64,000 nt of DNA from Rodentibacter haemolyticus (GCF_015356115.1 NZ_CP063056.1:1426001-1490000); one strand, 5' to 3'; counted from the stretch's first letter, positions 52,401 through 60,441 are shown. Made by a program: numbers and translations. The notes: generated by a model not told the origin, from the sequence alone.

Positions 52401-52907
52401 ATCAGTACGGCCGCAGGGCTTATTGTAGCTTCGCGTATTGCCATCACCAAAAAAGGGAATCGGCTTGGTATTGCCACTTTGGATGATCGCTCCGGACGTT
52501 TGGATATTACTTTGTTTGGCGAAAGCTTAGAGCAATTTGGGGAAAAATTGCAGAAAGACACGATAGTCGTGGTTTCAGGGCAAGTCAGTGAGGATGATTT
52601 TTCCGGCGGTTTGAAAATGACGGTGCGTGATATGATGACTTTAGACGAAGCGCGTTCACGTTATGCCAAATCTCTTGCGCTCAGTCTTTCCGATGAACAA
52701 ATCACACCAATGTTTATAAAACAATTAAAGGATATGCTTGCACCAGTTAGTGGTGGCACATTACCCATCAATGTGTATTATCAAAGTCCGAAAGGCAGGG
52801 CCTTATTGCGTCTTGGCGTTCAATGGTCGATTACACCGACGGACGATATTCTCTCTGAATTGGTGAATATGTTGGGGGAAAGTGCGGTTGAATTGGAGTT
52901 CGGATAA
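49431..52907 (+). CDS. dnaE: DNA polymerase III alpha subunit
   Basis: Replicative polymerase catalytic subunit. The 1158-residue chain (E. coli 1160) has the N-terminal PHP domain (FVHLRTHSDFSMIDG), the C-family polymerase active-site MPDFDVDFCMDGRDR with two catalytic aspartates, the third in the VKFDFLGLRTLT region, the beta-clamp-binding QSDMFG (near 920), and a C-terminal OB-fold and tau-binding domain. The PHP domain keeps several but not necessarily all metal ligands. Two USS copies lie in frame, at 49883-49891 (Ser-Ala-Val) and near 50362. Monocistronic placement; def follows 76 bases later behind its own promoter. Confidence 0.99.
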   Translation: MTQPRFVHLRTHSDFSMIDGIAKVKPLVKACAANNMVAMALTDFTNFCGVVRFYGETLSAGIKPIIGADVRVRSTLCGDELFELTLLAKNNVGYKNITLLLSKAYQRGYEDLPYIDQDWLIEHREGVIILSGGTKGDVGKKLLKENAAETESAVKFYQEFFPDHFYLALTRTGKPDEERYIKAACNLAEEKGLPLVATNDVVFLKADDAEAHEIRVAIHDGYTLDDPKRPKLYTAQQYFRSEEEMCALFADIPSALENTLLIAQRCSVTLRLGEYFLPQFPTGELSTEDYLVKKSKEGLEERLAFLFPDEKVRSERRGEYDQRLQVELDVINQMGFPGYFLIVMEFIQWSKDNDIPVGPGRGSGAGSLVAYALKITDLDPLEFDLLFERFLNPERVSMPDFDVDFCMDGRDRVIEHVADTYGRGAVSQIITFGTMAAKAVIRDVGRVLGHPYGFVDRISKLVPPDPGMTLAKAFEAEPQLQKAYDSDEEVQALIDMARKLEGVTRNAGKHAGGVVISPTLITDFAPLYCDSEGLHPVTHFDKNDVEYAGLVKFDFLGLRTLTIIKWALDMINARMVREGKPMVDIASIPLDDQPSFDLLKRAETTAVFQLESRGMKDLIKRLQPDCFEDIIALVALFRPGPLQSGMVDNFIDRKHGREEVSYPDANYQHESLKPILEPTYGIILYQEQVMQIAQVLAGYTLGGADLLRRAMGKKKPEEMAKQRSVFEKGAIKNGIDGELSMKIFDLVEKFAGYGFNKSHSAAYALVSYQTLWLKTHFPAEFMAAVMTSEMDNTDKIVGLYDECLRMGLKVTPPDINVGKHHFSVNENGEIVYGIGAIKGVGEGPIEALVSARNEGGFFKDLFDLCARVDLKKINRRTFESLIMSGAFDKLGPHRAALAKNLEDALKASDQHAKDEAMGQSDMFGVLTESHEEVENAYANTPPYSEKQILDGERETLGLYLSSHPVSRYLKELSHYSSTRLKELTPNRRGQISTAAGLIVASRIAITKKGNRLGIATLDDRSGRLDITLFGESLEQFGEKLQKDTIVVVSGQVSEDDFSGGLKMTVRDMMTLDEARSRYAKSLALSLSDEQITPMFIKQLKDMLAPVSGGTLPINVYYQSPKGRALLRLGVQWSITPTDDILSELVNMLGESAVELEFG

Positions 52908-52918
52908 TTTATTCAATA

Positions 52919-52947
52919 GGGACAGGTACGGCTTCCTGTGCTATAAT
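52919..52947 (+). promoter_or_regulatory. Promoter of the def-fmt operon
   Basis: GGGACA (52919-52924) and an extended -10 TGC-TATAAT (52939-52947) with a 17-base spacer lie 37 bases before def. The perfect TATAAT with TG extension is a strong element despite the weak -35. Confidence 0.65.
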
Positions 52948-52983
52948 CCCGCCACAATTTATGATTAAAAAAGAAGAGAAATT

Positions 52984-53493
52984 ATGACCGCACTTAATGT
53001 ATTAATTTATCCTGACGATCATTTAAAAGTGGTTTGCGAGCCTGTTGCCGAAGTAAATGATGATATTCGTAAAATTGTAGATGATATGTTTGATACGATG
53101 TATCAACAAGAGGGTATCGGTTTGGCAGCGCCGCAAGTGGATATTTTACAACGCATCATCACCATTGATATTGAAGGTGATAAACAAAATCAATTGGTGC
53201 TTATTAATCCGGAAATTTTGGCTTCTGAAGGTGAAACCGGTATTGAAGAAGGTTGCTTGTCTATCCCGGGTTTTCGCGCTTTGGTACCACGTAAAGAAAA
53301 GGTTACCGTGAAAGCTTTGGATCGTGAAGGTAAAGAATTTACCTTAAATGCTGACGGTTTACTTGCCATCTGTATTCAACACGAAATCGATCACTTAAAC
53401 GGCATTTTGTTTGTGGATTATCTTTCCCCGCTAAAACGCCAACGTATTAAAGAAAAACTCATGAAGTATAAAAAACAGGCGGCGAAACAATAA
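52984..53493 (+). CDS. def: Peptide deformylase
   Basis: Removes the formyl group from nascent polypeptides. The 169-residue metalloenzyme has all three motifs: GIGLAAPQ (44-51), EGCLSIPG with metal ligand Cys91, and HEIDH with His133, Glu134 and His137. Length equals E. coli Def. The start codon is part of ATGACCGCACTT, so the first residues Met-Thr-Ala-Leu are written by a USS. It heads a group with fmt, the enzyme that adds the formyl group, and rsmB. Confidence 0.98.
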   Translation: MTALNVLIYPDDHLKVVCEPVAEVNDDIRKIVDDMFDTMYQQEGIGLAAPQVDILQRIITIDIEGDKQNQLVLINPEILASEGETGIEEGCLSIPGFRALVPRKEKVTVKALDREGKEFTLNADGLLAICIQHEIDHLNGILFVDYLSPLKRQRIKEKLMKYKKQAAKQ

Positions 53494-53549
53494 GTGGGTT
53501 TATGCCCGGGGTAATAAGTTCGTCTAGGTTATTCACTCCGCTTTCTTAA

Positions 53550-53613
53550 GTCCGAGCAATGTTTCCCAAAGGGATACAATAATATTTAGCCGTGAATGGG
53601 GTTATCCTCGGAC
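53550..53613. other. Possible structured RNA element in the def-fmt gap
   Basis: GTCCGAG (53550-53556) and CTCGGAC (53607-53613) are perfect complements 50 bases apart, enclosing a small TCCC-AAA-GGGA hairpin (53564-53574). Alternative pairings exist (ATTCAC with GTGAAT, CCGTG with CACGG). The element lies in the 183-base gap before fmt and is followed by a terminator. Confidence 0.35.
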
Positions 53614-53621
53614 CACGGTGC

Positions 53622-53651
53622 AAAGTGCGGTTTATTTTGACCGCATTTTTC
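53622..53651 (+). terminator. USS-pair terminator upstream of fmt
   Basis: AAAGTGCGGT (53622-53631) and ACCGCATTT (53640-53648, one base off USS) pair around an 8-base loop and end in TTTTT. It would limit read-through from def into fmt. Confidence 0.7.
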
Positions 53652-53676
53652 CTCTCTAACCATAACGCAGAACATG

Positions 53677-54633
53677 ATGAAACCACTCAATATTATCTTT
53701 GCCGGTACGCCGGATTTTGCAGCAAAACATTTACAAGCCTTACTTGATTCAGAACACAACGTGATTGCGGTTTACACGCAACCGGATAAGCCGGCGGGAC
53801 GTGGTAAAAAATTGCAGGCTGGTCCGGTAAAACAACTCGCCGAGGCGCACAATATTCCGATTTATCAGCCGAAATCCTTACGCAAGGAAGACGCTCAAGC
53901 CGAATTGAAAGCACTCAATGCGGATGTGATGGTGGTGGTGGCTTACGGGTTGATTTTACCAAAAGTCGTATTGAGCGCTCCCCGTTTAGGCTGTTTAAAC
54001 GTGCATGGTTCTATTTTACCTCGTTGGCGTGGCGCAGCGCCGATTCAACGTGCGATCTGGGCGGGCGACAAGCAAACCGGCGTCACTATTATGCAAATGG
54101 ATGAAGGCTTAGATACGGGGGATATGCTGCATAAAGTGTATTGCGATATTTTGCCGCAAGAAACCTCCGCCGATCTTTATAATAAATTGGCAGAAATTGC
54201 GCCTCCAGCACTTATTGAGGTGCTGAACGATTTAGAAAACGACCGATTTTTTGCTGAAAAACAAGATGACAGCCAAAGCAATTACGCAGAAAAACTTTCT
54301 AAAGAAGAAGCAAAATTGAACTGGTCACTCTCTGCGGCACAACTTGAACGCAATATTCGAGCTTTCAATCCTTGGCCAATCGCTTATTTCAATACGGAAG
54401 ACAGAGACGGCAACAGCCAAACTCTGAAAGTGTATCAAGCGGAAGTATTGCCTCATCAAGATAAACCGGCCGGTACGATTTTAGGTGCCGATAAAAGCGG
54501 TATCCAAATTGCAACGGCAGAAGGCGTGTTGAACTTGCAACAACTGCAACCGGCAGGCAAGAAGCCGATGTCGGCGCAGGATTTACTTAATGGTCGTGCC
54601 GAATGGTTCCAAATCGGTAAGGTGCTGGCTTAA
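53677..54633 (+). CDS. fmt: Methionyl-tRNA formyltransferase
   Basis: Formylates initiator Met-tRNA using 10-formyltetrahydrofolate. The second of two adjacent ATG codons gives 318 residues, the length recalled for H. influenzae Fmt. The N-terminal formyltransferase domain has IIFAGTPDFAAKHLQAL, the catalytic VHGSILPRWRGAAPIQRAI (Asn-His-Asp type site) and MQMDEGLDTGDML; the C-terminal OB-fold domain (about 210-318) binds tRNA. Its stop overlaps the rsmB start by one base. Confidence 0.97.
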   Translation: MKPLNIIFAGTPDFAAKHLQALLDSEHNVIAVYTQPDKPAGRGKKLQAGPVKQLAEAHNIPIYQPKSLRKEDAQAELKALNADVMVVVAYGLILPKVVLSAPRLGCLNVHGSILPRWRGAAPIQRAIWAGDKQTGVTIMQMDEGLDTGDMLHKVYCDILPQETSADLYNKLAEIAPPALIEVLNDLENDRFFAEKQDDSQSNYAEKLSKEEAKLNWSLSAAQLERNIRAFNPWPIAYFNTEDRDGNSQTLKVYQAEVLPHQDKPAGTILGADKSGIQIATAEGVLNLQQLQPAGKKPMSAQDLLNGRAEWFQIGKVLA

Positions 54634-55988
54634 TGAAAAATCAACGTTCGCCTAAAAAAACGGTAGTAAAAACACCGTCAAAATCGACCGCACTTTCAAC
54701 CAGAGCAATGGCTGCGCAAGTGATTTTGCAAGTGTTAGATGAAGGAAAATCGCTTTCATCACTGATTCCGGAAATCCAATCTTCCGTGGAAGCACAGGAC
54801 TTGCCATTCTTGCAGGAAATTTGTTTTGGCGTTTGCCGTGTATTGCCGCGTTTGGAACAGATTATCAAACGCCTTGTGGATAAACCGCTTAAAGGTAAAA
54901 CACGTATCGTGCATTGCTTGTTGCTGGTGGGGTTGTATCAGCTACTTTATATGCGCGTGCCGCCACATGCTGCGGTAGATGAAGCGGTGAATGCGACCAA
55001 ATCTTTAAAAGCAGATAGTTTCCGTGGACTGGTAAATGGCGTGCTGCGCCGTTTTTTACGTGAACAAGAAAAAATTTTGGCTGAGGTGGATAAACATTGG
55101 CAAACACTTCATCCGGAATGGCTTGTCAATAAATTGAAAAAAGCCTACCCGAATTGGCGCGATATTATTAATGCCAACAATCAAAAACCACCTATGTGGC
55201 TGCGTGTAAATACACAGAAAAACAGCGCGGAAAATTACCGCACTTTGTTGATGAATATGGCGATTTCCGCAGAAAGCAGTACCTCACCTAATGCGCTTCG
55301 TTTAACTTCGCCGATTGCCGTGCAAAAATTACCGCAATTTATGGAAGGGGCGGTAACGGTGCAAGATTTGAATGCCCAATGGGCGGCAACCTTGCTTGAA
55401 CCGCAAAATGACGAATGGATTTTAGATGCTTGTGCCGCCCCGGGTGGTAAAACGACCCATATTTTAGAACTTGCACCGCAAGCTAAGGTGATCGCTTTGG
55501 ATGTGGAAGCACATCGCCTAAAAAGAGTGGAAGAAAATCTTGATCGTTTAAATCAACAAGCTATCGTTGTGTGTGGAGATGCAAGTCAGCCGGATAAATG
55601 GTTGGCTGAGATAGAGCAAAGTGCGGTAAAATTTGACCGAATTTTATTAGATGCGCCTTGTTCCGCCACCGGTGTGATTCGCCGCCATCCCGATATTAAA
55701 TGGCTCCGCCAAGAAACGGATATTGCCCAACTTGCCGAGTTACAAAAGAAAATTCTAAAAGCGCTATGGGCAAAATTGAAACCGAACGGTATTTTGCTTT
55801 ACGCCACTTGCTCCGTATTACCTGATGAAAATCTTGACCAAATCAACGCCTTTTTGGCTGAACAAAAAGATGCGGAGTTATTGCCGTTGCCCTTTACTGA
55901 TGATAAAAGTGCGGTTGGTTTTCAGTTTATTCCGCAAGAAAACGGCGGAGACGGTTTTTATTATGCAAAACTGCGTAAACGTGTCTAA
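54633..55988 (+). CDS. rsmB: 16S rRNA (cytosine-967 C5)-methyltransferase RsmB
   Basis: Methylates C967 of 16S rRNA. The 451-residue protein has an N-terminal NusB-like RNA-binding domain (about 25-160) and the SAM-dependent NOL1/NOP2/Sun domain with CAAPGGKTTHILELAPQ, the catalytic motif LLDAPCSATGVIRRHPD and LLYATCSVLPDEN holding the second catalytic cysteine. About 20 extra basic residues at the N-terminus compared with E. coli (429). TAATG overlap with fmt indicates coupling. Three USS copies lie in frame. Confidence 0.97.
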   Translation: MKNQRSPKKTVVKTPSKSTALSTRAMAAQVILQVLDEGKSLSSLIPEIQSSVEAQDLPFLQEICFGVCRVLPRLEQIIKRLVDKPLKGKTRIVHCLLLVGLYQLLYMRVPPHAAVDEAVNATKSLKADSFRGLVNGVLRRFLREQEKILAEVDKHWQTLHPEWLVNKLKKAYPNWRDIINANNQKPPMWLRVNTQKNSAENYRTLLMNMAISAESSTSPNALRLTSPIAVQKLPQFMEGAVTVQDLNAQWAATLLEPQNDEWILDACAAPGGKTTHILELAPQAKVIALDVEAHRLKRVEENLDRLNQQAIVVCGDASQPDKWLAEIEQSAVKFDRILLDAPCSATGVIRRHPDIKWLRQETDIAQLAELQKKILKALWAKLKPNGILLYATCSVLPDENLDQINAFLAEQKDAELLPLPFTDDKSAVGFQFIPQENGGDGFYYAKLRKRV

Positions 55989-55999
55989 AGGTGGCAATG

Positions 56000-56806
56000 A
56001 TGTTTCCGAATATTGATGTCATTATTCCTTGTTACAATGCAGAAAAAACACTGGCGCGTGCAGTGGAATCCGTATTGAGGCAGGTCTGCTTAGGTAAGGT
56101 CTGGTTAATCGATGACGGCTCGACAGACAATACTCTTGCTCTTTTGGAAGCTTTTGCAGAAAAATATCCGGATCGGATTTATGTGGAGAGTATGCCGAAA
56201 AATAGTGGGGTGGCAAAGGCGCGAAATTGGGGGACATTACAAGCCGATAACGAATTTATCGCTTTCTTGGATGCGGATGACGCTTATGAACCGGGTGCAT
56301 TAGAAGTGGCAGCGGCAACTTTTCATTTTCAACCCGATACGTCAGTGGTGCGCTTGGCATTAAAGCCTATCGGTTTGCCTGCACGTTATGCGGAACATCC
56401 TAATTTTGATTTTGCGTGGCAACATATGCGAATGACTTGTGGCGGTAATGTTGTTTTTCGTCGTTCGTTTTTTCTGGCTTGCGGCGGTTTTCCACAAGAT
56501 GCGTTATTTCGTGAATTAGGTGGTGAAGACGGCGCATTAGGTATTGCGACAACCAGAATTGCGAAAGTTGCAACCTTATTTGATGAGGTAGGCGTATTGC
56601 ATTATTGCCGTGATGGAATGCACGCCGAACGATTATTAGATGCCGTGTTGTTCCAAAAAGTACCGCAATGTGTTACGGAAGAAAAAATCGCACAGGCGAA
56701 TGCGATAACCGATGAAATTTGTCGCCGAATCGAAGCCTTAAAGTGCGGTCTAAATTCGCCGAAAATTGGTATTCGCCCTTTGACATTAACAAGGAGTGAG
56801 GAATGA
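56000..56806 (+). CDS. Family 2 glycosyltransferase
   Basis: A 268-residue GT-A fold glycosyltransferase, probably acting on lipooligosaccharide or another surface glycan in the cytoplasm. It begins NIDVIIPCYNAEKTLARAVESVL, has LIDDGSTDNTLALLE, then the DXD motif in FLDADDAYEPGAL and the acceptor-side GGEDGALGIA. The start at 56000 fits the AAGG spacing best; 55997 and 55991 are in frame. It sits between rsmB and trkA with an ATGA overlap to trkA, a place where I recall no gene in H. influenzae Rd. A USS is in frame near its 3' end, so it is not a recent arrival. Confidence 0.85.
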   Translation: MFPNIDVIIPCYNAEKTLARAVESVLRQVCLGKVWLIDDGSTDNTLALLEAFAEKYPDRIYVESMPKNSGVAKARNWGTLQADNEFIAFLDADDAYEPGALEVAAATFHFQPDTSVVRLALKPIGLPARYAEHPNFDFAWQHMRMTCGGNVVFRRSFFLACGGFPQDALFRELGGEDGALGIATTRIAKVATLFDEVGVLHYCRDGMHAERLLDAVLFQKVPQCVTEEKIAQANAITDEICRRIEALKCGLNSPKIGIRPLTLTRSEE

Positions 56807-58179
56807 AAATTATGATTCTCGGTGCCGGTCAAGTGGGGACGACTCTGGCAGAAAATCTTGTGAGTGAAGATAATGATATTACCTTAGTCGATGAACAATC
56901 ACTGCAATTACACGCATTGCAGGAAAAGCACGATTTACGGGTTGTGCAAGGTTCGCCTTCTTCGCCTAAAGTGTTACGTGATGCCGGTGCGGCGGATGCG
57001 GATTTAATGGTGGCGGTAACGGCTTCCGATGAAATTAATATGGTAGCGTGCCAAATGGGGTACACCTTGTTTAATACGCCGACGCGCATTGCCCGTATTC
57101 GTAATTCGGAATATCTACGTGAAAAGGATAAATTATTTAATGATGAAAATGTGCCTATTGATCATTTAATTTCGCCGGAAAATCTCGTTACGGAAGAAAT
57201 TACCCGTTTAATTGCTTATCCCGGTGCGTTGCAAGTCGCTCATTTTGCGAAAAATCGTATTAGTGTCGTGGTAGTGAAAGCTTATTACGGGGGGGCGTTG
57301 GTGGGGTATGCGTTATCGGCGTTTAAAGAACATATGCCGCACATTGATTGCCGTATCGTTTCTATTTTACGTAACGATAAAACTATTCGTCCGCAGGGTT
57401 CGACCATCGTTGAAGCCGGTGATGAAATCACCTTTATTTGCGCAACGGAGCATATCAAAGCCGTCATTAGCGAATTACAGCGCCTTGAAAAACCTTATAA
57501 ACGTATAATGATTGTCGGTGGCGGCAATGTTGCGGCTGGGGTTGCAAAACGGTTAGAACATTCTTATTCCGTTAAACTCATTGAGCGTAATGCGGAGCGG
57601 GCGCAAGTTTTAGCCGAAAAACTTGCTAAAACCCTTGTTTTTCATGGTGATGCTTCGGATCAAAATTTATTATTTGAGGAACACATTGAAAATATTGATG
57701 TGTTTTTGTCGTTAAGCAGTGATGATGAAGCCAATATTATGTCAGCATTGCTGGCAAAACGCTTGGGGGCGAAAAAAGCGATGGTGTTGATTCAGCGTAT
57801 GGCGTATATCAATCTTATCCAAGGCGGGACGATTGATATTGCGGTTTCCCCACAGCAGGCTACGATTTCTGCATTATTGGGGCATGTGCGTAAAGGCGAT
57901 GTTAAAAATGTAGCAAGTTTGCGTCATGGTATTGCCGAAGCGATTGAAATTGTGGCACATGGGGATTTAAATACCTCAAATATTGTAGGACGAACCATTC
58001 GCGATATTCGCTTGCCGACAGGCTGTATCATCGGTGCGATCTTGCGGGAGAATGAGGTAATCATTGCGCGTAAAAATATAGAAATTCAAGATGGCGATCA
58101 CGTGGTCATCTATTTGAGTGATAAAAAGACGGTTTCTGAAATAGAAAAATTATTCCAACCGAGTTCATTCTTTATTTAA
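56803..58179 (+). CDS. trkA: Trk potassium transporter NAD-binding component TrkA
   Basis: Cytoplasmic peripheral subunit that gates TrkG/TrkH potassium uptake. The 458-residue protein has two RCK repeats: the first begins MKIMILGAGQVGTTLAENL with the Rossmann GxGxxG at residues 7-12, the second at IMIVGGGNVAAGVAKRLE near 233, each followed by a TrkA-C domain. Length equals E. coli TrkA (458). It overlaps the glycosyltransferase stop by four bases; mscL follows after 75 bases behind its own promoter. Confidence 0.97.
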   Translation: MKIMILGAGQVGTTLAENLVSEDNDITLVDEQSLQLHALQEKHDLRVVQGSPSSPKVLRDAGAADADLMVAVTASDEINMVACQMGYTLFNTPTRIARIRNSEYLREKDKLFNDENVPIDHLISPENLVTEEITRLIAYPGALQVAHFAKNRISVVVVKAYYGGALVGYALSAFKEHMPHIDCRIVSILRNDKTIRPQGSTIVEAGDEITFICATEHIKAVISELQRLEKPYKRIMIVGGGNVAAGVAKRLEHSYSVKLIERNAERAQVLAEKLAKTLVFHGDASDQNLLFEEHIENIDVFLSLSSDDEANIMSALLAKRLGAKKAMVLIQRMAYINLIQGGTIDIAVSPQQATISALLGHVRKGDVKNVASLRHGIAEAIEIVAHGDLNTSNIVGRTIRDIRLPTGCIIGAILRENEVIIARKNIEIQDGDHVVIYLSDKKTVSEIEKLFQPSSFFI

Positions 58180-58182
58180 AGG

Positions 58183-58212
58183 TTTACTTTTTAAAGGTAG
58201 CTCACATATAAT
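58183..58212 (+). promoter_or_regulatory. Promoter of mscL
   Basis: TTTACT (58183-58188) and a perfect TATAAT (58207-58212) are 18 bases apart and lie 43 bases before the mscL start, so mscL can be expressed apart from trkA. Confidence 0.6.
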
Positions 58213-58254
58213 ATGCGCGCTTAATGCGTAATATTTAAACAAAAGGAGAATTTT

Positions 58255-58644
58255 ATGAGTTTTATAAAGGAATTTCGTGAATTTGCAATGCGTGGCAATG
58301 TTGTTGATATGGCTGTCGGTGTGATTATCGGTGGTGCGTTCGGCAAAATTGTCAGTTCACTTGTTGCTGATGTGGTAATGCCTGTATTGGGTATTTTAAC
58401 CGGTGGCGTGGATTTTAAAGATTTAAAATATGTTTTAGAACCTGCAAACGGTGATATTCCGGCGGTAACGTTGAACTATGGTATGTTCATTCAAAACGTC
58501 TTTGATTTCGTTATCATTGCGTTTGCTATTTTCTTAATGGTAAAAGCTATCAATAAACTTAAAAAACCGGCGGAAAAAGCACCGGAAGAACCGTCAAACG
58601 AAGAAAAATTACTTACTGAAATTCGTGATTTATTGAAAAAATAA
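58255..58644 (+). CDS. mscL: Large-conductance mechanosensitive channel MscL
   Basis: Homopentameric inner-membrane channel that opens under hypo-osmotic shock. The 129-residue protein has the N-terminal amphipathic helix FIKEFREFAMRGN, the pore-lining first helix VVDMAVGVIIGGAFGKIVSSLV, a periplasmic loop, the second helix FVIIAFAIFLMVKAI and the cytoplasmic bundle ending in LLTEIRDLLKK. AAGGAG precedes the ATG. Following trkA, both genes deal with turgor and ion balance. Confidence 0.97.
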   Translation: MSFIKEFREFAMRGNVVDMAVGVIIGGAFGKIVSSLVADVVMPVLGILTGGVDFKDLKYVLEPANGDIPAVTLNYGMFIQNVFDFVIIAFAIFLMVKAINKLKKPAEKAPEEPSNEEKLLTEIRDLLKK

Positions 58645-58656
58645 TTTTCCTTGAAT

Positions 58657-58685
58657 AAAAAAGTCGGTTTATGCCGACTTTTTTA
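58657..58685 (+). terminator. Terminator of mscL
   Basis: AAAAAAGTCGG (58657-58667) and CCGACTTTTTT (58674-58684) form an 11-bp stem around TTTATG with A and T runs on both sides. Confidence 0.9.
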
Positions 58686-58704
58686 TCTTATACACAATAA
58701 AGAA

Positions 58705-58737
58705 AACAGGCCGCCGATTTCCTTTTGGCGGCCTGTT
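58705..58737 (-). terminator. Terminator of the leftward glycosyltransferase gene
   Basis: AACAGGCCGCC (58705-58715) and GGCGGCCTGTT (58727-58737) form an 11-bp GC-rich stem. Read leftward it is followed by TTCTTTATT, a fair T tract, 16 bases after the gene's stop. Confidence 0.8.
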
Positions 58738-58753
58738 CATTATGAGGGGTTAC

Positions 58754-60292
58754 CTAATCTTTCGCTTTTTTAAGCATCACTTTTTCTGTTAAGGCTTGGC
58801 TGATTTCTTCAATTACATTGTCCCATTCCGTTGATGGCCAGTTATTTCTAAAAGAGATCATATCCTTATACCACATATTGGTTTTTTCCGTCATACCCCA
58901 ACGCCAATCGACAATATAGGGTAACATTAAGAATGTGGGCAAACCGAGTGCGCCGGCAACGTGTGCAACGGAAGTATCGACTGCGACAAGAAGATCAAGA
59001 TGTTTTAATATGGTAGCCGTATCCAGAAAATCACCACTGTTTTTGACCATATTTGGAATATTGTATTTTTCCAACAATGCCGTTTCATTATCATTGCAGA
59101 CTTTTTGTACACAATACCAGTCAATCCCTTTTAGCTTAAATAGTCTTTCAATATATGCCGGATTATGAATAGAACGGTATTTATCATTTTCGTGTGTCGA
59201 ATCACCACGCCAAACAATGCCGACTTTTAGGTTTTTAGTTTGATGGAATAAATTCGCACTATCAGCCATTTTTTGTGAAGGCACAAAAAGATAAGGTAAG
59301 CGTTTAGGTAAATCCTGAAATGGCGTATCAACATACACCAGTATTTCGTGCGGATAAACCCAATAGTCAAATTCCTCTAATTTTTCAAGTTCGTCAATAC
59401 CGATAACTTGATCAATATCAGGGTGGGTTTTAATTAATGAAACTATAGGTTTTTGCACCATCCATATCGTTGTCGCTCCCTGCATTTTTAAGTAATATGC
59501 AAGTTGGGAAAACATAATTTCATCGCCTAAACCAAATTCACTCCACACAACTAATGTTTTACCGGCAAGTCGTTCACCCTTCCAACGTTTTGGTAGCCAT
59601 TCTTCCTTAGGAGGAACCTTCGTTCTACGGGCGTGAGCGTTGCCAAGTAACATTTCTCTCTCCTTAAACCCTCGTTGATAATCTCCGTCGGCCAATAACC
59701 CCAAAGCCTGATACAGCATACCTAAACTTGTCGGAATTCTGCCGGCATAAGTTTTCCAAATATCGTAAGCAGGCAGCTTCGCCCCTTGAGCTTTCAGTTT
59801 GTGTCGAGTAAAGAAAGAGATAGAATGATTCGGTTCAACCATTTCAAAATTTTTGATTGCCGTTAAAACGGATTCTAATGGCAGCTTCTCTTGAATCGTT
59901 TGGCGAAGTCGATTGTAAAGTTGCTCAGCATTTTCTTTTACATCTTTTTGCAAAATCCATACATTTTTATTGCCACTCGGTACTAAGGTAAAAATGAATG
60001 AAAATTGCAAGGCTATCTGCTCGATTTTACGTTCTATTGTTGATTCTAAAACCAATATACCGCTATTTTTCAAAGCCCTTGACCAACATAAAATCGCTTC
60101 ATCAGAGTAAAAAATATCACTACTAACGAAAAGCACATCAAGGGTATTTGTTTGAATAAAATTAAGCCTATTTTTTGCACCGTGGCTTTTATTCCACGGA
60201 ATAATGGTTAAGGTATTTAAAAATTCTTGTTTGATATGTTCTTGTACAAACTCATCAGAGCAAAGTCTAAGCGCAAGATTGGTTTCTGTCAT
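58754..60292 (-). CDS. Large GT-B glycosyltransferase with methyltransferase-like N-terminus
   Basis: A 512-residue protein (537 if the upstream Met at 60367 is used; neither start has a clear ribosome site). Residues about 45-115 read like a degenerate class I methyltransferase half (LDVLFVSSDIFYSDEAI, then ALKNSGILVLES) without a visible SAM-binding glycine loop. Residues 175-220 resemble one TPR-like unit, and 244-500 match the TPR-linked GT9/heptosyltransferase-like domain: GKTLVVWSEFGLGDEIMFSQ, VGIVWRGD, and VAVDTSVAHVAGALGLPTF near 436-454. Donor and acceptor are unknown; a surface glycan is likely. It is a single-gene unit, divergent from talB. Confidence 0.75.
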   Translation of the reverse strand: MTETNLALRLCSDEFVQEHIKQEFLNTLTIIPWNKSHGAKNRLNFIQTNTLDVLFVSSDIFYSDEAILCWSRALKNSGILVLESTIERKIEQIALQFSFIFTLVPSGNKNVWILQKDVKENAEQLYNRLRQTIQEKLPLESVLTAIKNFEMVEPNHSISFFTRHKLKAQGAKLPAYDIWKTYAGRIPTSLGMLYQALGLLADGDYQRGFKEREMLLGNAHARRTKVPPKEEWLPKRWKGERLAGKTLVVWSEFGLGDEIMFSQLAYYLKMQGATTIWMVQKPIVSLIKTHPDIDQVIGIDELEKLEEFDYWVYPHEILVYVDTPFQDLPKRLPYLFVPSQKMADSANLFHQTKNLKVGIVWRGDSTHENDKYRSIHNPAYIERLFKLKGIDWYCVQKVCNDNETALLEKYNIPNMVKNSGDFLDTATILKHLDLLVAVDTSVAHVAGALGLPTFLMLPYIVDWRWGMTEKTNMWYKDMISFRNNWPSTEWDNVIEEISQALTEKVMLKKAKD

Positions 60293-60441
60293 AATGATTA
60301 AATGAAATGATTTACTAAATATTACGTAACTATTGCTTGAAAGTTTGAGGCTTCCACATTGTGCCATATCACGTCTAAATGCACGCTATTTTATCGAATC
60401 GGGAAAAGTATTCAAATCGGTTTCATTATGTTATCGAGAAA

